DNA of 32,690 nt from Chlorobiales bacterium (GCA_022360275.1 JAKSDC010000186.1:1-32690); one strand, 5' to 3'. Positions 8,982 to 17,260 are shown, counted from the first letter of the stretch. Notes: a model not told the origin generated them from the sequence alone. Made by a program: numbers and translations.

Positions 8982-9006
8982 GAGCGGGCTGTGTTTTTTA
9001 CAGGAT

Positions 9007-11013
9007 CTATTGCAGATTTTTTGCTGCTTCTACGACATTTGCGGTGCTGAAACCGTATTCTTTCATGACAATACCGCCCGGTGCCGATGAGCCGAAACGG
9101 TCGATGCCAAGAATGATTCCTTCATCGGTTGCGTACTTGTCCCATCCGAAAGAGGAGGCCGCCTCTATGACGATTCTCCGTCGGATAGAAGGGGGCAAGG
9201 TGTCATTACGGTACGCCTCCGGCTGTTGTTCAAACAGCTCTCTTGAAGGCATGGAAACAACCCGGGTTGGGACACCTTCCTGCTGAAGTGCACGCTGGGC
9301 TTCAAGGGCGAGGTGGACTTCGGAACCGGTTGCGATCAGTATCACAGGACGGTTGCCCCCGGTCGAAGGGGTGCTCCATTCCGAAAGGACGTAGCCTCCT
9401 TTCGGCGTTCCTTCAACGACCGGGTAAGTTTCCGGGTCGAGTACAGGAAGTGTCTGCCGTGAAAAAACAAGAGCTGTCGGTTTTTTGTGTGTCAATGCAA
9501 TCTGCCATACCGCTTTTGTTTCCTGTGCATCGGCTGGCCGATACACCGTAAGCCCCGGTATCGAACGGAGCATGACGAGCTGTTCTATCGGCTGGTGCGT
9601 AGGGCCGTCTTCACCCACTGCAATACTGTCATGAGTGAAAATGAACAGTGAGGGCACCTGCATGAGCGCGGCGAGTCGTAAAGCCGGTTTCATGTAATCG
9701 GCGAAAACCAGGAACGTTGCACCGTATGGAATGAGCATTTTCGAAAGGGCCATACCATTGATAATGGCACCCATTGCATGTTCCCTGACACCGAAACGGA
9801 AATTTGCTCCGCCATAATTTCCGGAGGCGAAATCGGTGACATGTTTCACTTCGGTTCCGGTTGACGGCGCGAGATCCGCCGAACCACCGACCAGAAACGG
9901 TAATTTGCCCACAACTGCATGCAGTACCTTGGATGAGGCTTTGCGCGTTGCGAGTTTTTCTTCAGGGCTGAACTCGGGCAGCAATTTTTCCCAACCTTCA
10001 GGCAGTTTGTTTTTCAGCATGGTATCCATTTCCGAGGCCAGATCGGGATATTTTTCGCAGTATGCTGCATACAGTTCATCCCAGGCTTTTTCCGCGGCAT
10101 TGCCTTTTTCACGGACATTGCTCAGATGGGCGGTAACCGATTCGGGGACATGAAAAGTGCTTCCTTCGGGGAAACCGAAATTTTTCCTTACCATTGCAGC
10201 TTCTTCAGCACCAAGGGGAGCACCGTGTGACGCGGCACTGTCTTGCTTGTTGGGGCTTCCAAATCCGATATTTGTCCGGGCAATGATCATCGACGGTTTT
10301 CCTGGGACATTTTGTGCCTTTTTTATGGCGTTTTCCACGGCTTCTGTATCGTTACCGTCGATGTTTTCCACATGCCATTCGTAAGCCTCGAATCGCTGGT
10401 ACACACTTTCCGTAAACGCAAGATCTGTCGATCCTTCGATCGATATTCTGTTATGATCATAGAGGCAGATCAATTTGCCGAGCTTCAGGTGACCGGCAAT
10501 CGAGGCGGCTTCGGATGTAACTCCTTCCATCAGGTCGCCGTCGCCGCATACGACATACGTATTGTAGTCGATCAATTCCATCCCTGGTTTGTTCAGGCGC
10601 TCCGCACAGTATCGTTCTGCTATTGCCATACCTACAGCGTTGGAAAGGCCCTGTCCAAGAGGGCCGGTAGTGGTTTCTACGCCTGGAGTGTGCCCGTATT
10701 CAGGATGTCCGGGAGTTTTACTGCCCCATTGGCGAAACTGTTTGAGATCATCCATGGAGAGATCGTATCCGGTAAGGTGAAGCAGGCTGTACAGAAGAGC
10801 CGAACCGTGCCCGGCGGAAAGCACGAAACGATCACGATTAATCCATTCCGGGTCCTCAGGATTATGTTTCATGATTTTCGTCCAGAGCACATAGGCCATG
10901 GGCGCCGCCCCCATGGGCATGCCCGGATGTCCTGACTGTGCTTTTTCCACCATGTCAACCGCTAACAGGCGTATGGTATTGATAGCAAGCTGGTCGATTG
11001 GATCTGTATGCAT
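9007..11013 (-). CDS. tkt: Transketolase
   Basis: This thiamine diphosphate enzyme moves two-carbon units between sugar phosphates. It links the oxidative pentose-phosphate branch to glycolysis and can also serve ribulose-5-phosphate regeneration. It has 668 residues, full length. Visible signatures are KAQSGHPGMPMGAAPMAYVL at the N-terminus, the thiamine-binding GDGDLMEGVTSEA motif, HNRISIEGST, the catalytic Glu region FRFGVREHAMG, and HDSIAVGEDGPTHQP. The frame extends to a possible start at 11043. ATG 11013 is preferred because AAAGGAGC sits 6 nt upstream and the protein then begins MHTDPIDQLAINTIRLLAVD, as in homologues. It is the first gene of a tkt-pgl unit. Confidence 0.96.
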   Translation of the reverse strand: MHTDPIDQLAINTIRLLAVDMVEKAQSGHPGMPMGAAPMAYVLWTKIMKHNPEDPEWINRDRFVLSAGHGSALLYSLLHLTGYDLSMDDLKQFRQWGSKTPGHPEYGHTPGVETTTGPLGQGLSNAVGMAIAERYCAERLNKPGMELIDYNTYVVCGDGDLMEGVTSEAASIAGHLKLGKLICLYDHNRISIEGSTDLAFTESVYQRFEAYEWHVENIDGNDTEAVENAIKKAQNVPGKPSMIIARTNIGFGSPNKQDSAASHGAPLGAEEAAMVRKNFGFPEGSTFHVPESVTAHLSNVREKGNAAEKAWDELYAAYCEKYPDLASEMDTMLKNKLPEGWEKLLPEFSPEEKLATRKASSKVLHAVVGKLPFLVGGSADLAPSTGTEVKHVTDFASGNYGGANFRFGVREHAMGAIINGMALSKMLIPYGATFLVFADYMKPALRLAALMQVPSLFIFTHDSIAVGEDGPTHQPIEQLVMLRSIPGLTVYRPADAQETKAVWQIALTHKKPTALVFSRQTLPVLDPETYPVVEGTPKGGYVLSEWSTPSTGGNRPVILIATGSEVHLALEAQRALQQEGVPTRVVSMPSRELFEQQPEAYRNDTLPPSIRRRIVIEAASSFGWDKYATDEGIILGIDRFGSSAPGGIVMKEYGFSTANVVEAAKNLQ

Positions 11014-11282
11014 GAATTGCTCCTTTAGAGGAATTGTTGTCATCAGAGAATTACAGGGTTTTTGATAAAGCGCCTGTGCCCTTGTATTGGCATTTGGTTG
11101 TTTGTTGCTAACGGGCAGGACGGGTTGTGAAATGCTCAGTCCTGACTCAGATAATGTAGCATATAGAGTGATTTAATCCAGAACAGGGATGCATTAAAGA
11201 GCTATTTTTATTTGCAAGGATCATCTGTAAAAACAGCTGCCTTGTTGGTTGTCCGGAAATGGCGAGATAGGTAATTTTAAGC
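11014..11282 (-). other. Intergenic region upstream of tkt
   Basis: This stretch of about 270 bp separates divergent tkt and the DUF2278 gene. It must hold the tkt promoter, but I could not pick a convincing -35/-10 pair. A GGCAGGAC...GTCCTG inverted repeat lies around 11114-11146, with a loop too long to call. The right end may contain the original 5' end of the DUF2278 gene. Confidence 0.35.
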
Positions 11283-11864
11283 GTGGCGTTATACTATCAT
11301 TGCAATATCCGGGTGAAGACCGGGAAGTGCCGCTATCGTTGTGCTATCGATCTCGATAGTAAAAATCAGCATGACGGTCTTCACTGGAGGATGATTGAGC
11401 TGGGCAGGAGTAACATGTACGGTCTTGTCTCCCTGGAAAGCGGTTGGCACTATCTCGGATCCGAGCCCGGTTCCGGAGCGCTCGATTACCTTCGGAGTCC
11501 CGAGCTGCAGCCGACTGATCACTGTCAGAAGACAGGCGAACGGTATGTGCCTGAAGGGTATGGGGGCGAGCGCTCACCCTGGAAGTATGGTACAAGCCTT
11601 GACGCTTTCGACGATCTTTTGCTGGTACTGGAAGGCTCTGTCAGGCTCCTGGTTTTCGGAGAGCCGTTTCGGCGGGGTAAAGGAGTGCACAATATACACC
11701 AGAACCAGGGAGATCCCCTGCAAAGCCGCTGGTCGAGGGAAAACGGTATCTGGCAGGATGGCGCTGTCGCCGGTGTCAGAGAAGACGGGACGGTGAGGGT
11801 TTTTCTGAGCAAGTTCAAAACGCAGGCAAACCGTACCGATGATCGGGGAAAACCCCTGGAATGA
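11283..11864 (+). CDS. DUF2278 family protein, possibly with damaged 5' end
   Basis: The frame gives 193 residues from GTG 11283. The C-terminal half matches the DUF2278 (YukJ-like) pattern: LVFGEPF, then GVHNIHQNQGD, ENGIWQDGAV and a final FLSKFKTQANRTDD. The middle shows the family-like SGALDYLRSPEL. The function of the family is unknown. Homologues, as I recall them, begin with a YGxxKGxV-type strand that this frame lacks. The adjacent reading frame just upstream encodes IGNFKRGVI (11267-11293), and an ATG at 11259 is followed in frame by TAG at 11268. This suggests either a late GTG start or two small compensating indels. It converges with the rhodanese gene, and short repeats lie between the two stops. 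Confidence 0.68.
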   Translation: MALYYHCNIRVKTGKCRYRCAIDLDSKNQHDGLHWRMIELGRSNMYGLVSLESGWHYLGSEPGSGALDYLRSPELQPTDHCQKTGERYVPEGYGGERSPWKYGTSLDAFDDLLLVLEGSVRLLVFGEPFRRGKGVHNIHQNQGDPLQSRWSRENGIWQDGAVAGVREDGTVRVFLSKFKTQANRTDDRGKPLE

Positions 11865-11869
11865 ATAAG

Positions 11870-11931
11870 GACTATTGACAAATGAATAATGATCCCCTAA
11901 CTTTTTTCTCAATAGTCAATAGTCAATAGTC
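11870..11931. repeat. AATAGTC triple tandem repeat with upstream inverted copy
   Basis: Three perfect copies of the 7-mer AATAGTC occupy 11911-11931. GACTATTGAC at 11870-11879 is the inverse complement of GTCAATAGTC within the array, so the segment can fold into a hairpin with a 35-nt loop. It lies exactly between convergent genes, and the rhodanese stop codon overlaps the last copy. A terminator-like role for both genes is possible. Confidence 0.65.
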
Positions 11932-12409
11932 ATTTTGCCCTTTTCTCGATCATCATGCCCCATAGAGGGTTGTAACCGTGGATGTCGTCGGTTTCGCCGG
12001 TTCCGTTGACGACGGGGTGCCCCTCGTTATACCAGCGGAAGATTCCGCCGCGAAGGTTATAGCATTCTTTTGCCCCTGCGGCCTTGCAAGCCTTGTAGAC
12101 CCGGTTAAGAAAATCGGAGCTTCTCTGACCGACTGAGCAATAAAAGACTGCGGTTCTTTTCCGCATCATTTCTCCATGCTCCCTGATGAAATCATCGGCT
12201 GGAGTTTGTGGCGGCAGAAGCAGCGCCCCGGAAATATGGCTTTTTTCATACTCTTCCTGTGTACGAGTATCGAAGAGTACGATGTTTTCTCTCTTTTGAA
12301 GCATAGCCGACAGCTCCTTGGCGGAAACCAGAGGAACGGGATAATTCTTTTCGATCATGCTTTCTGTTGCATCGAGTGCTCCCGACCTGTTCAAAATGTT
12401 GTCTGACAT
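11930..12409 (-). CDS. Rhodanese-like sulfurtransferase domain protein
   Basis: The protein has 159 residues with a single rhodanese fold. It shows VLFDTRTQEEYEKSHISGA (CH2A region) and the active-site loop YCSVGQRS with catalytic C91, then YNLRGGIFRWYNEGHPVV. The loop length suggests a persulfide-carrying sulfurtransferase, which would suit a sulfur-oxidising organism, but the acceptor is unknown. It has no signal peptide and is probably cytoplasmic. A GTG at 12436 could extend it by 9 residues. I chose ATG 12409 because GGAG lies 6 nt upstream. The gene stands alone between a converging DUF2278 gene and a divergent membrane-protein gene. Confidence 0.9.
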   Translation of the reverse strand: MSDNILNRSGALDATESMIEKNYPVPLVSAKELSAMLQKRENIVLFDTRTQEEYEKSHISGALLLPPQTPADDFIREHGEMMRKRTAVFYCSVGQRSSDFLNRVYKACKAAGAKECYNLRGGIFRWYNEGHPVVNGTGETDDIHGYNPLWGMMIEKRAK

Positions 12410-12583
12410 GGTGTTCTCCGCTGTTGTGAAGTCCACGGTTTTCTTATAAAAACAAAACAGTGCGGAGGAAAGTGCCTTCGGGTTTGCCGGCTTGCCACAT
12501 TGTATATGAAAAATCCTGTGTATCTTTACTATGTGGTGTATGATAAGTGTATCGGCCAGTAAAAACTCAAAGGAGGGTTTTTT

Positions 12584-13264
12584 ATGGAACAGGGAGCACA
12601 GCCGTTCGACTTCGGGCGTAAAGTTGATCCGAAGACGTTTGAAAGACTGATAAACGAAGGGTATGAGGTTGATCCGTCGAAATACCTCAAAGGCGGTTGG
12701 GAGATTTTCAAGTCCCGTACCGGTGAATTTATTGTGTTTACCCTGATTATCTTTCTGGTGACCGGCCTGTTATCGAGGCTCGATGTGTTTGGGTCTCTTG
12801 TGGGAAGTTTGGTTACCGCTCCGCTCTATGCGGGATTCATTGTTGTGGTGTTTATGCTTTTCAAGGGTCAGCAGGTGCAGTTCGGAGATTTTTTTAAAGG
12901 GTTCAACTATTTCCTGCCTCTTGTACTTGCAAGCATTGTCATGGGCATCCTGGTTGCAATAGGAATGATTCTTCTTGTACTTCCGGGCATTTATCTGCTC
13001 GTGAGCTACATGTTCGTTTCCATGTTGATTGTCGATTACCGCATGGAGTTTTGGCAGGCAATGGAAACAAGCCGGCAGATCGTGACGAAAAACTGGTTTT
13101 CCCTGTTTGTTTTTGTCTTGATGCTTTTCGTGATCAATCTGCTTGGAGCACTGGCGCTGGGTATCGGCTTACTGGTGACCGCTCCTCTGAGCGTTTGTTC
13201 TCTCTGCGTAGCTTACAGGGATATTGTCGGTTTGCATGAGGAGGGGGAGCTGACAACCGAATAG
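12584..13264 (+). CDS. Polytopic membrane protein of unknown function
   Basis: The protein has 226 residues. A soluble N-terminal segment of about 45 residues with KYLKGGWEIFKSRTGEF is followed by about five to six hydrophobic helices in four clusters: about 48-66, 71-90, 105-145 (two, with a VLPGIYLLVSY turn) and 165-210. The helix pattern, with a WEIFK segment before the first helix and an EFWQAMETSRQIV amphipathic stretch, resembles DUF975 or glycerophosphodiesterase-membrane-domain type integral membrane proteins, but I cannot name the family firmly. A strong ribosome binding site (AAAGGAGG, 12569-12576) precedes the ATG. A clear terminator follows. It is probably monocistronic. Confidence 0.82.
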   Translation: MEQGAQPFDFGRKVDPKTFERLINEGYEVDPSKYLKGGWEIFKSRTGEFIVFTLIIFLVTGLLSRLDVFGSLVGSLVTAPLYAGFIVVVFMLFKGQQVQFGDFFKGFNYFLPLVLASIVMGILVAIGMILLVLPGIYLLVSYMFVSMLIVDYRMEFWQAMETSRQIVTKNWFSLFVFVLMLFVINLLGALALGIGLLVTAPLSVCSLCVAYRDIVGLHEEGELTTE

Positions 13265-13292
13265 GTCAAATCTTTTTGCCCGGCCGGATAAC

Positions 13293-13325
13293 AAAAAGCC
13301 GCCTATTCGAACAGGCGGCTTTTTT
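13293..13325. terminator. Bidirectional intrinsic terminator
   Basis: A perfect 12-bp stem AAAAAGCCGCCT / AGGCGGCTTTTT with an 8-nt loop lies between two convergent genes. A-rich and T-rich flanks give a U-tract in both directions, so it can stop the membrane-protein gene (+) and the lipoprotein gene (-). Confidence 0.93.
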
Positions 13326-13350
13326 AGTGGTTTCTTCTTTAACATAAGAG

Positions 13351-14253
13351 CTACTCGCCGGGCATCTGCATGCCCTCAAACTTTTTCTGCATGTTTTTCA
13401 TCATCTCTTCCATCTCTTTCATGTTTTCCTCGTTCATCATTTCCTGCATGTTCTCAAGCTGCTGCATCTCTTTGTCGGAAATCTGCGGAACCATCATTTG
13501 CAGGGCGGATTCTTTTTTCGTATAACCTGCCGGGACCTCGAAGAGTGACTTGTCGAGTTTTTTTCGTTCTATCTCGACAAATTCCATGGTTGTATTGGAT
13601 TCCATGTCCAGGACTTTGAGAGGAAACCCGTCAAGACCGGCTTTTTTCAGACGGATGTCAAGTGCTGCAGCGCCCTGTTTCCGGCCTGGCTGCAATCGGG
13701 CAAAATCGGAGGCACTAATAAGATCTTTTGTGAGCCACATTTCAGTTTCACCATGATCGTCGGTAATGCGGACATGGTTGCAGTTGTAGCCGTGCAGGAC
13801 TTCCGTGCCGAGTTTTTCAACCTTGTAGTCCTGTTTCTCTTTTTCCTTAAACATTGTGTCCAGTTCTTCTTCGAACTCGTTCATGTCAATGACGCTGTAT
13901 GTTTGTGCTTTTTCGTTGAGCGTGTACAGCAGGTTTGGTTCGTCAGAGGGAGTGAAAGTGACAATATGCATCACGACCGTGCCTGTTTCGGGATCGGCAA
14001 GATCCATTTCAAACCGTGTTCCGTTTTTTGAGATATACAGTTTTCCGTTTTGTGAGCCCTCCGGAGCCGAAATCCGCATATGCAGGATGCCTTCGAACTT
14101 TTTGAACAATCCTTCTGTCAGGGGCTTGGCGGGTTTTTCGGATGAGACCCCTTCCTGAGCTTTTTTTTCTGCTTTCTGCTGGCAGGCGCTAATGCTAAGA
14201 AGTAGTGTGAGCTGGAACAGGGCAATCAACAGGAGCGAGACAGTTTTTCGCAT
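13351..14253 (-). CDS. DUF4412-like lipoprotein with Met/Glu-rich C-terminus
   Basis: The protein has 300 residues. The first 24 residues form a lipoprotein signal with the lipobox ISAC, so the protein should be lipid-anchored in the envelope. The body (about 45-245) is a strand-rich domain with KLYISKNGTRFEMDL, QTYSVIDMNE, HGYNCNHVRITD and EMWLTKDL. These resemble DUF4412 and the LolA-like lipoprotein-carrier fold, in which a beta sheet cradles hydrophobic ligands. The last 41 residues contain 11 methionines among Glu, Gln and Asn, and look helical. The function is unknown; transport of a lipid or metal is speculative. The gene ends at the shared terminator and faces away from the L,D-transpeptidase genes. 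Confidence 0.82.
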   Translation of the reverse strand: MRKTVSLLLIALFQLTLLLSISACQQKAEKKAQEGVSSEKPAKPLTEGLFKKFEGILHMRISAPEGSQNGKLYISKNGTRFEMDLADPETGTVVMHIVTFTPSDEPNLLYTLNEKAQTYSVIDMNEFEEELDTMFKEKEKQDYKVEKLGTEVLHGYNCNHVRITDDHGETEMWLTKDLISASDFARLQPGRKQGAAALDIRLKKAGLDGFPLKVLDMESNTTMEFVEIERKKLDKSLFEVPAGYTKKESALQMMVPQISDKEMQQLENMQEMMNEENMKEMEEMMKNMQKKFEGMQMPGE

Positions 14254-14687
14254 GGTAGAGATGGATTGTTTTATTGCAATGGATTATTTCATGTGCAATG
14301 TAATAAAATGCATTCATTTCATTATTGGTTCGCTGATAACTGTTGATCCGGTACCCTTTGACAAACACGCCGTGAGAGGTTGGTCGGTTTAACTCGTAGC
14401 AGCCTCGGTTCAGGGTGGCGTCGGTCAAGCATGACGTTGCTAAAAAGTTCCTTCTTTCTTAAAAAATTTTCCTGGAATGCCGAAAAATGGTATCTTCCTC
14501 GTTAATATTTCCTGCACTATGTTAGGTGCGGGGTACACTGAACATATATATCGCGGCCTTTGGCAACAGCACAAAGGGAAGGCGCTTTACGGAGTCAGTC
14601 ATTCCGGTTAGGGGGAGATTTTTATTCCGGTAAGCCGGTGCTATAGAGGTGCCCGTTACTGAAACGAAGAAAAAAGGAGAGGATCGT
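14254..14687. other. Long intergenic region between lipoprotein and L,D-transpeptidase genes
   Basis: This stretch of about 430 bp separates divergent genes and should hold both promoters. Short frames on both strands show no family features. Visible elements are an AT-rich block at 14260-14330 and a direct repeat of ATTCCGGT(T/A)AG near 14600-14635. On the - strand, TTGCAC-17 nt-AATAAA just upstream of the lipoprotein gene is a weak promoter match. I do not recognise a riboswitch or RNA gene. Confidence 0.35.
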
Positions 14688-15392
14688 ATGGCAATAAGGC
14701 TCATCTGTCTTGTAATGTTTTTTGCTTTTTCCCATTTGGATGCTCAGTGTGTTCCTTCACAAAAGGAGCTTTCCAACTCTATCCAGACCCTCTATCGTAC
14801 CCCCGAACTCAGAAACAACATTGACTACACGGTCCTCCGGAAGGCAATGACCGGATATTATGCCTTGAAAAACAACGGGATGCTGAAGAATGACAAGGTG
14901 CTTACTATCATTGATTACAACCAGCCGTCGGTTAAAAAACGTCTTTTTGTTATCGATATGGACCGCAACAGGTTGCTTGCATCCTCCCTGGTTGCACACG
15001 GCAAAAACAGCGGACAGAATCACGCGGTGAAATTTTCCAATGTGCCGGGATCATTCAAGAGCAGTCTCGGTTTTTTCGTAACCGACAGGACATACGAGGG
15101 CAAGCACGGTTATTCATTGCGGCTTCAGGGGATCGAGCGTGGTATCAACGACAACGCGCTCATGCGCAATATCGTTATGCATGGGGCTGACTATGTTTCG
15201 CCTGATTTTATCAGGAGGCACGGGCGTCTCGGAAGAAGTCACGGTTGTCCTGCATTGCCTTTTTCGCAGTACAGACAGGTTATCGATCTTATCAAGGGAG
15301 GCTCTTGTCTCTTCATTTATCACGGAGACCAGAACTATGCCGGCCCTTCAAATCTGTTGAATCCTCGTATTAGCCTTCACAACCCCGCTTAG
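14688..15392 (+). CDS. Murein L,D-transpeptidase catalytic domain (YkuD_2) protein
   Basis: The protein has 234 residues with an N-terminal signal (MAIRLICLVMFFAFSHLDAQ, predicted cleavage near DAQC). Cys21 in that context could also suggest lipidation, although the lipobox is poor. The catalytic segment RLGRSHGCPALPF, with nucleophile C187, the upstream IVMHGADYVS and the earlier VPGSFKSSLGFF match the YkuD_2-type family. Such enzymes form or edit 3-3 crosslinks in peptidoglycan or attach proteins to it, in the periplasm. A GTG at 14649 would extend it, but ATG 14688 has GGAGAGG about 6 nt upstream. A second L,D-transpeptidase gene of another family follows, 159 nt downstream. Confidence 0.88.
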   Translation: MAIRLICLVMFFAFSHLDAQCVPSQKELSNSIQTLYRTPELRNNIDYTVLRKAMTGYYALKNNGMLKNDKVLTIIDYNQPSVKKRLFVIDMDRNRLLASSLVAHGKNSGQNHAVKFSNVPGSFKSSLGFFVTDRTYEGKHGYSLRLQGIERGINDNALMRNIVMHGADYVSPDFIRRHGRLGRSHGCPALPFSQYRQVIDLIKGGSCLFIYHGDQNYAGPSNLLNPRISLHNPA

Positions 15393-15401
15393 TTGCAAGA
15401 T

Positions 15402-15449
15402 GAGCTCTCCCATGGTATCACTTTTTTCAGTAATACCATGGGGGAACTC
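15402..15449 (+). other. Strong stem-loop between two L,D-transpeptidase genes
   Basis: Arms of 17 nt (15402-15418 and 15433-15449), both carrying CCATGGTAT or its complement, can pair with only two or three imperfections around a 14-nt loop. No T-run follows the 3' arm on either strand. It may act as an RNA stability or processing element rather than an intrinsic terminator. Confidence 0.6.
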
Positions 15450-15551
15450 TTGATACACGATTGCGCGTTCTCATCAAAACAGATACCGACAGGCTGCATC
15501 GAAGTTTTTATCGAGGCAGGGTGAGAGTTTTTTAAGTACAACCTATTTCTT

Positions 15552-17252
15552 ATGGTAGCGATATTGGTATTTCTTCTGGCGTTCAGTCCCGGCATTGCAA
15601 CCAATTCTCCTTCACAAAAAAAAACTGTTTCTGAGCTTGAGATAAAAGATGCTCGGCCAAGATCAGGGAAAAGCAGTGAAATACGTGAGAACATTCGTTG
15701 TCATGTCGAGCAGCTTGAAGAGGATGCCGCGCTGCAGGCCGGGCGTGAAAAAGTTGCGTTTAACACCTTGCTCGCAGAGTTCTACAGGGCGAACGATTTC
15801 AACCCTGTCTGGGTGAAACGCTCCCAGATTACCGAATTGCTCGATGTAATCAAATCGGTTGAAGCGGACGGGCTTTTCCCCCAGGATTACCATCTTTCCG
15901 GGATACAGGAGTTTTATGACAACGCCCCGTCTTCCCCGTTTTTAAAAGCCCGCTATGAATTATTGCTTAGCGACGCTATGTTCAAGCTGTCTTACCATCT
16001 GCTCCACGGCAAGGTGGACCCTGAGAAAATCGATTCCAATTGGAATCTTTCCCGAGGTGCAAATGGAGACGGCTTGGTAAGCGGGCTTGGAAGCGCCCTT
16101 GCCGGTGACTCCCTTGCAGCCGTAATCTCGAAGCTCCGCCCGAACCATCCTCAATACACCAGTCTTAAAGATGGGCTTGCAAGATACCGGCAAATTGCCG
16201 CCGAAGGCGGCTGGGACACTATTCCCGAAGGTCCTTCCATCAAGGAGATCGGGCAGTATGACGACAGGGTGCCCGCACTACGAAAGCGTCTTGAGATAAC
16301 CGGTGACATTGCAGAGATTTCTCAGGTCGATACATCACATGCCGCCTCCGCACTGCTGTACAGTAATGAGCTCCGAGAGGCTGTCAAACGTTTTCAGAAA
16401 CGACACGGACTTGAAGTTGACGGGGCGGTTGGCCCCAAGACGTTGAAAGCACTCAACGTTCCGGCGACAGAAAGAACTGACCAGATCCGTATCAATCTTG
16501 ATCGTTACCGCTGGTTTATTCAGAAGCTCGAACCTACGTTTCTTCTGGTCAATGTTGCCGGATTTACCGTTCAGTATGTCGAAAACGGCAACTACAAATG
16601 GGGATCCAGGGTCATTGTAGGGGAGCCTTACTGGAAAACACCTGTTTTCAAAGCCGAGATGCGGTACATCATCTTTAATCCTTCATGGAATGTTCCTCCG
16701 GGGATTCTGAAAAAGGAAGCTCTGCCTGCAATCAAAAAAAATACAGGGTATCTGGCAAAGAACGGTCTACAGGTCATTGACCGTAGCGGTCAGGTGGTAA
16801 ACCCGGCGTCTATAGACTGGACGGCATACAGTGCAGGCTCGCTGCCGTATCGGTTGCGTCAACCACCCGGGACAAGAAACGCCCTTGGTCAAGTCAAATT
16901 CATGTTTCCCAACAAGCATCTGGTGTATCTCCATGACACACCAGGCAAGCATCTGTTTGACAAGAGCACCCGCGCTTTCAGCCATGGCTGCATTCGTCTC
17001 CAGAATCCTCTTGAGCTCGCGGAGATTCTGCTCGGATGGAGTGAAAATGATATCCGAGGCATTATCAGTACGGGAAAAACCAAAACGGTCAATCTGCCCA
17101 CAAGAATACCGATTTTCCTGCTTTATCTGACAGCGGTAGCCGAGGATGACGAGATGTTGTTCAGGGAGGATGTCTACAGCCGGGATCAGGCAGTTTTGCA
17201 TGCCTTGAATGAACCATATCCCTATAAGACCGTGGAAAGTTGTACTTTTTAG
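15552..17252 (+). CDS. YcbB/LdtD-like L,D-transpeptidase with peptidoglycan-binding domain
   Basis: The protein has 566 residues, close to E. coli YcbB (LdtD). It starts with a short hydrophobic signal (MVAILVFLLAFSPGIA). A scaffold domain follows (about 70-210, with NDFNPVWVK and DGLFPQDYHL). A PG_binding_1 domain contains LREAVKRFQKRHGLEVDGAV, and the YkuD catalytic domain has nucleophile C480 in SHGCIRLQNPLELA. It probably makes 3-3 crosslinks in periplasmic peptidoglycan and would be resistant to most penicillins. ATG 15552 has no good ribosome binding site. An in-frame TGA at 15522 rules out a long extension. It ends at a terminator shared with convergent metH. Confidence 0.93.
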   Translation: MVAILVFLLAFSPGIATNSPSQKKTVSELEIKDARPRSGKSSEIRENIRCHVEQLEEDAALQAGREKVAFNTLLAEFYRANDFNPVWVKRSQITELLDVIKSVEADGLFPQDYHLSGIQEFYDNAPSSPFLKARYELLLSDAMFKLSYHLLHGKVDPEKIDSNWNLSRGANGDGLVSGLGSALAGDSLAAVISKLRPNHPQYTSLKDGLARYRQIAAEGGWDTIPEGPSIKEIGQYDDRVPALRKRLEITGDIAEISQVDTSHAASALLYSNELREAVKRFQKRHGLEVDGAVGPKTLKALNVPATERTDQIRINLDRYRWFIQKLEPTFLLVNVAGFTVQYVENGNYKWGSRVIVGEPYWKTPVFKAEMRYIIFNPSWNVPPGILKKEALPAIKKNTGYLAKNGLQVIDRSGQVVNPASIDWTAYSAGSLPYRLRQPPGTRNALGQVKFMFPNKHLVYLHDTPGKHLFDKSTRAFSHGCIRLQNPLELAEILLGWSENDIRGIISTGKTKTVNLPTRIPIFLLYLTAVAEDDEMLFREDVYSRDQAVLHALNEPYPYKTVESCTF

Positions 17253-17260
17253 CAGGACTG

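Noticed and set aside
11525..11912. Two overlapping - strand open frames opposite the DUF2278 gene
   Set aside because: They have no recognisable motifs and low-complexity composition, and the + strand frame has clear family signatures.
11911..11931. CRISPR-like repeat
   Set aside because: The three 7-mers are directly adjacent without spacers, so this is a simple tandem repeat.
12516..12544. Promoter for the membrane-protein gene at 12584
   Set aside because: TATGAT is a fair -10, but no acceptable -35 lies 16-18 nt upstream.
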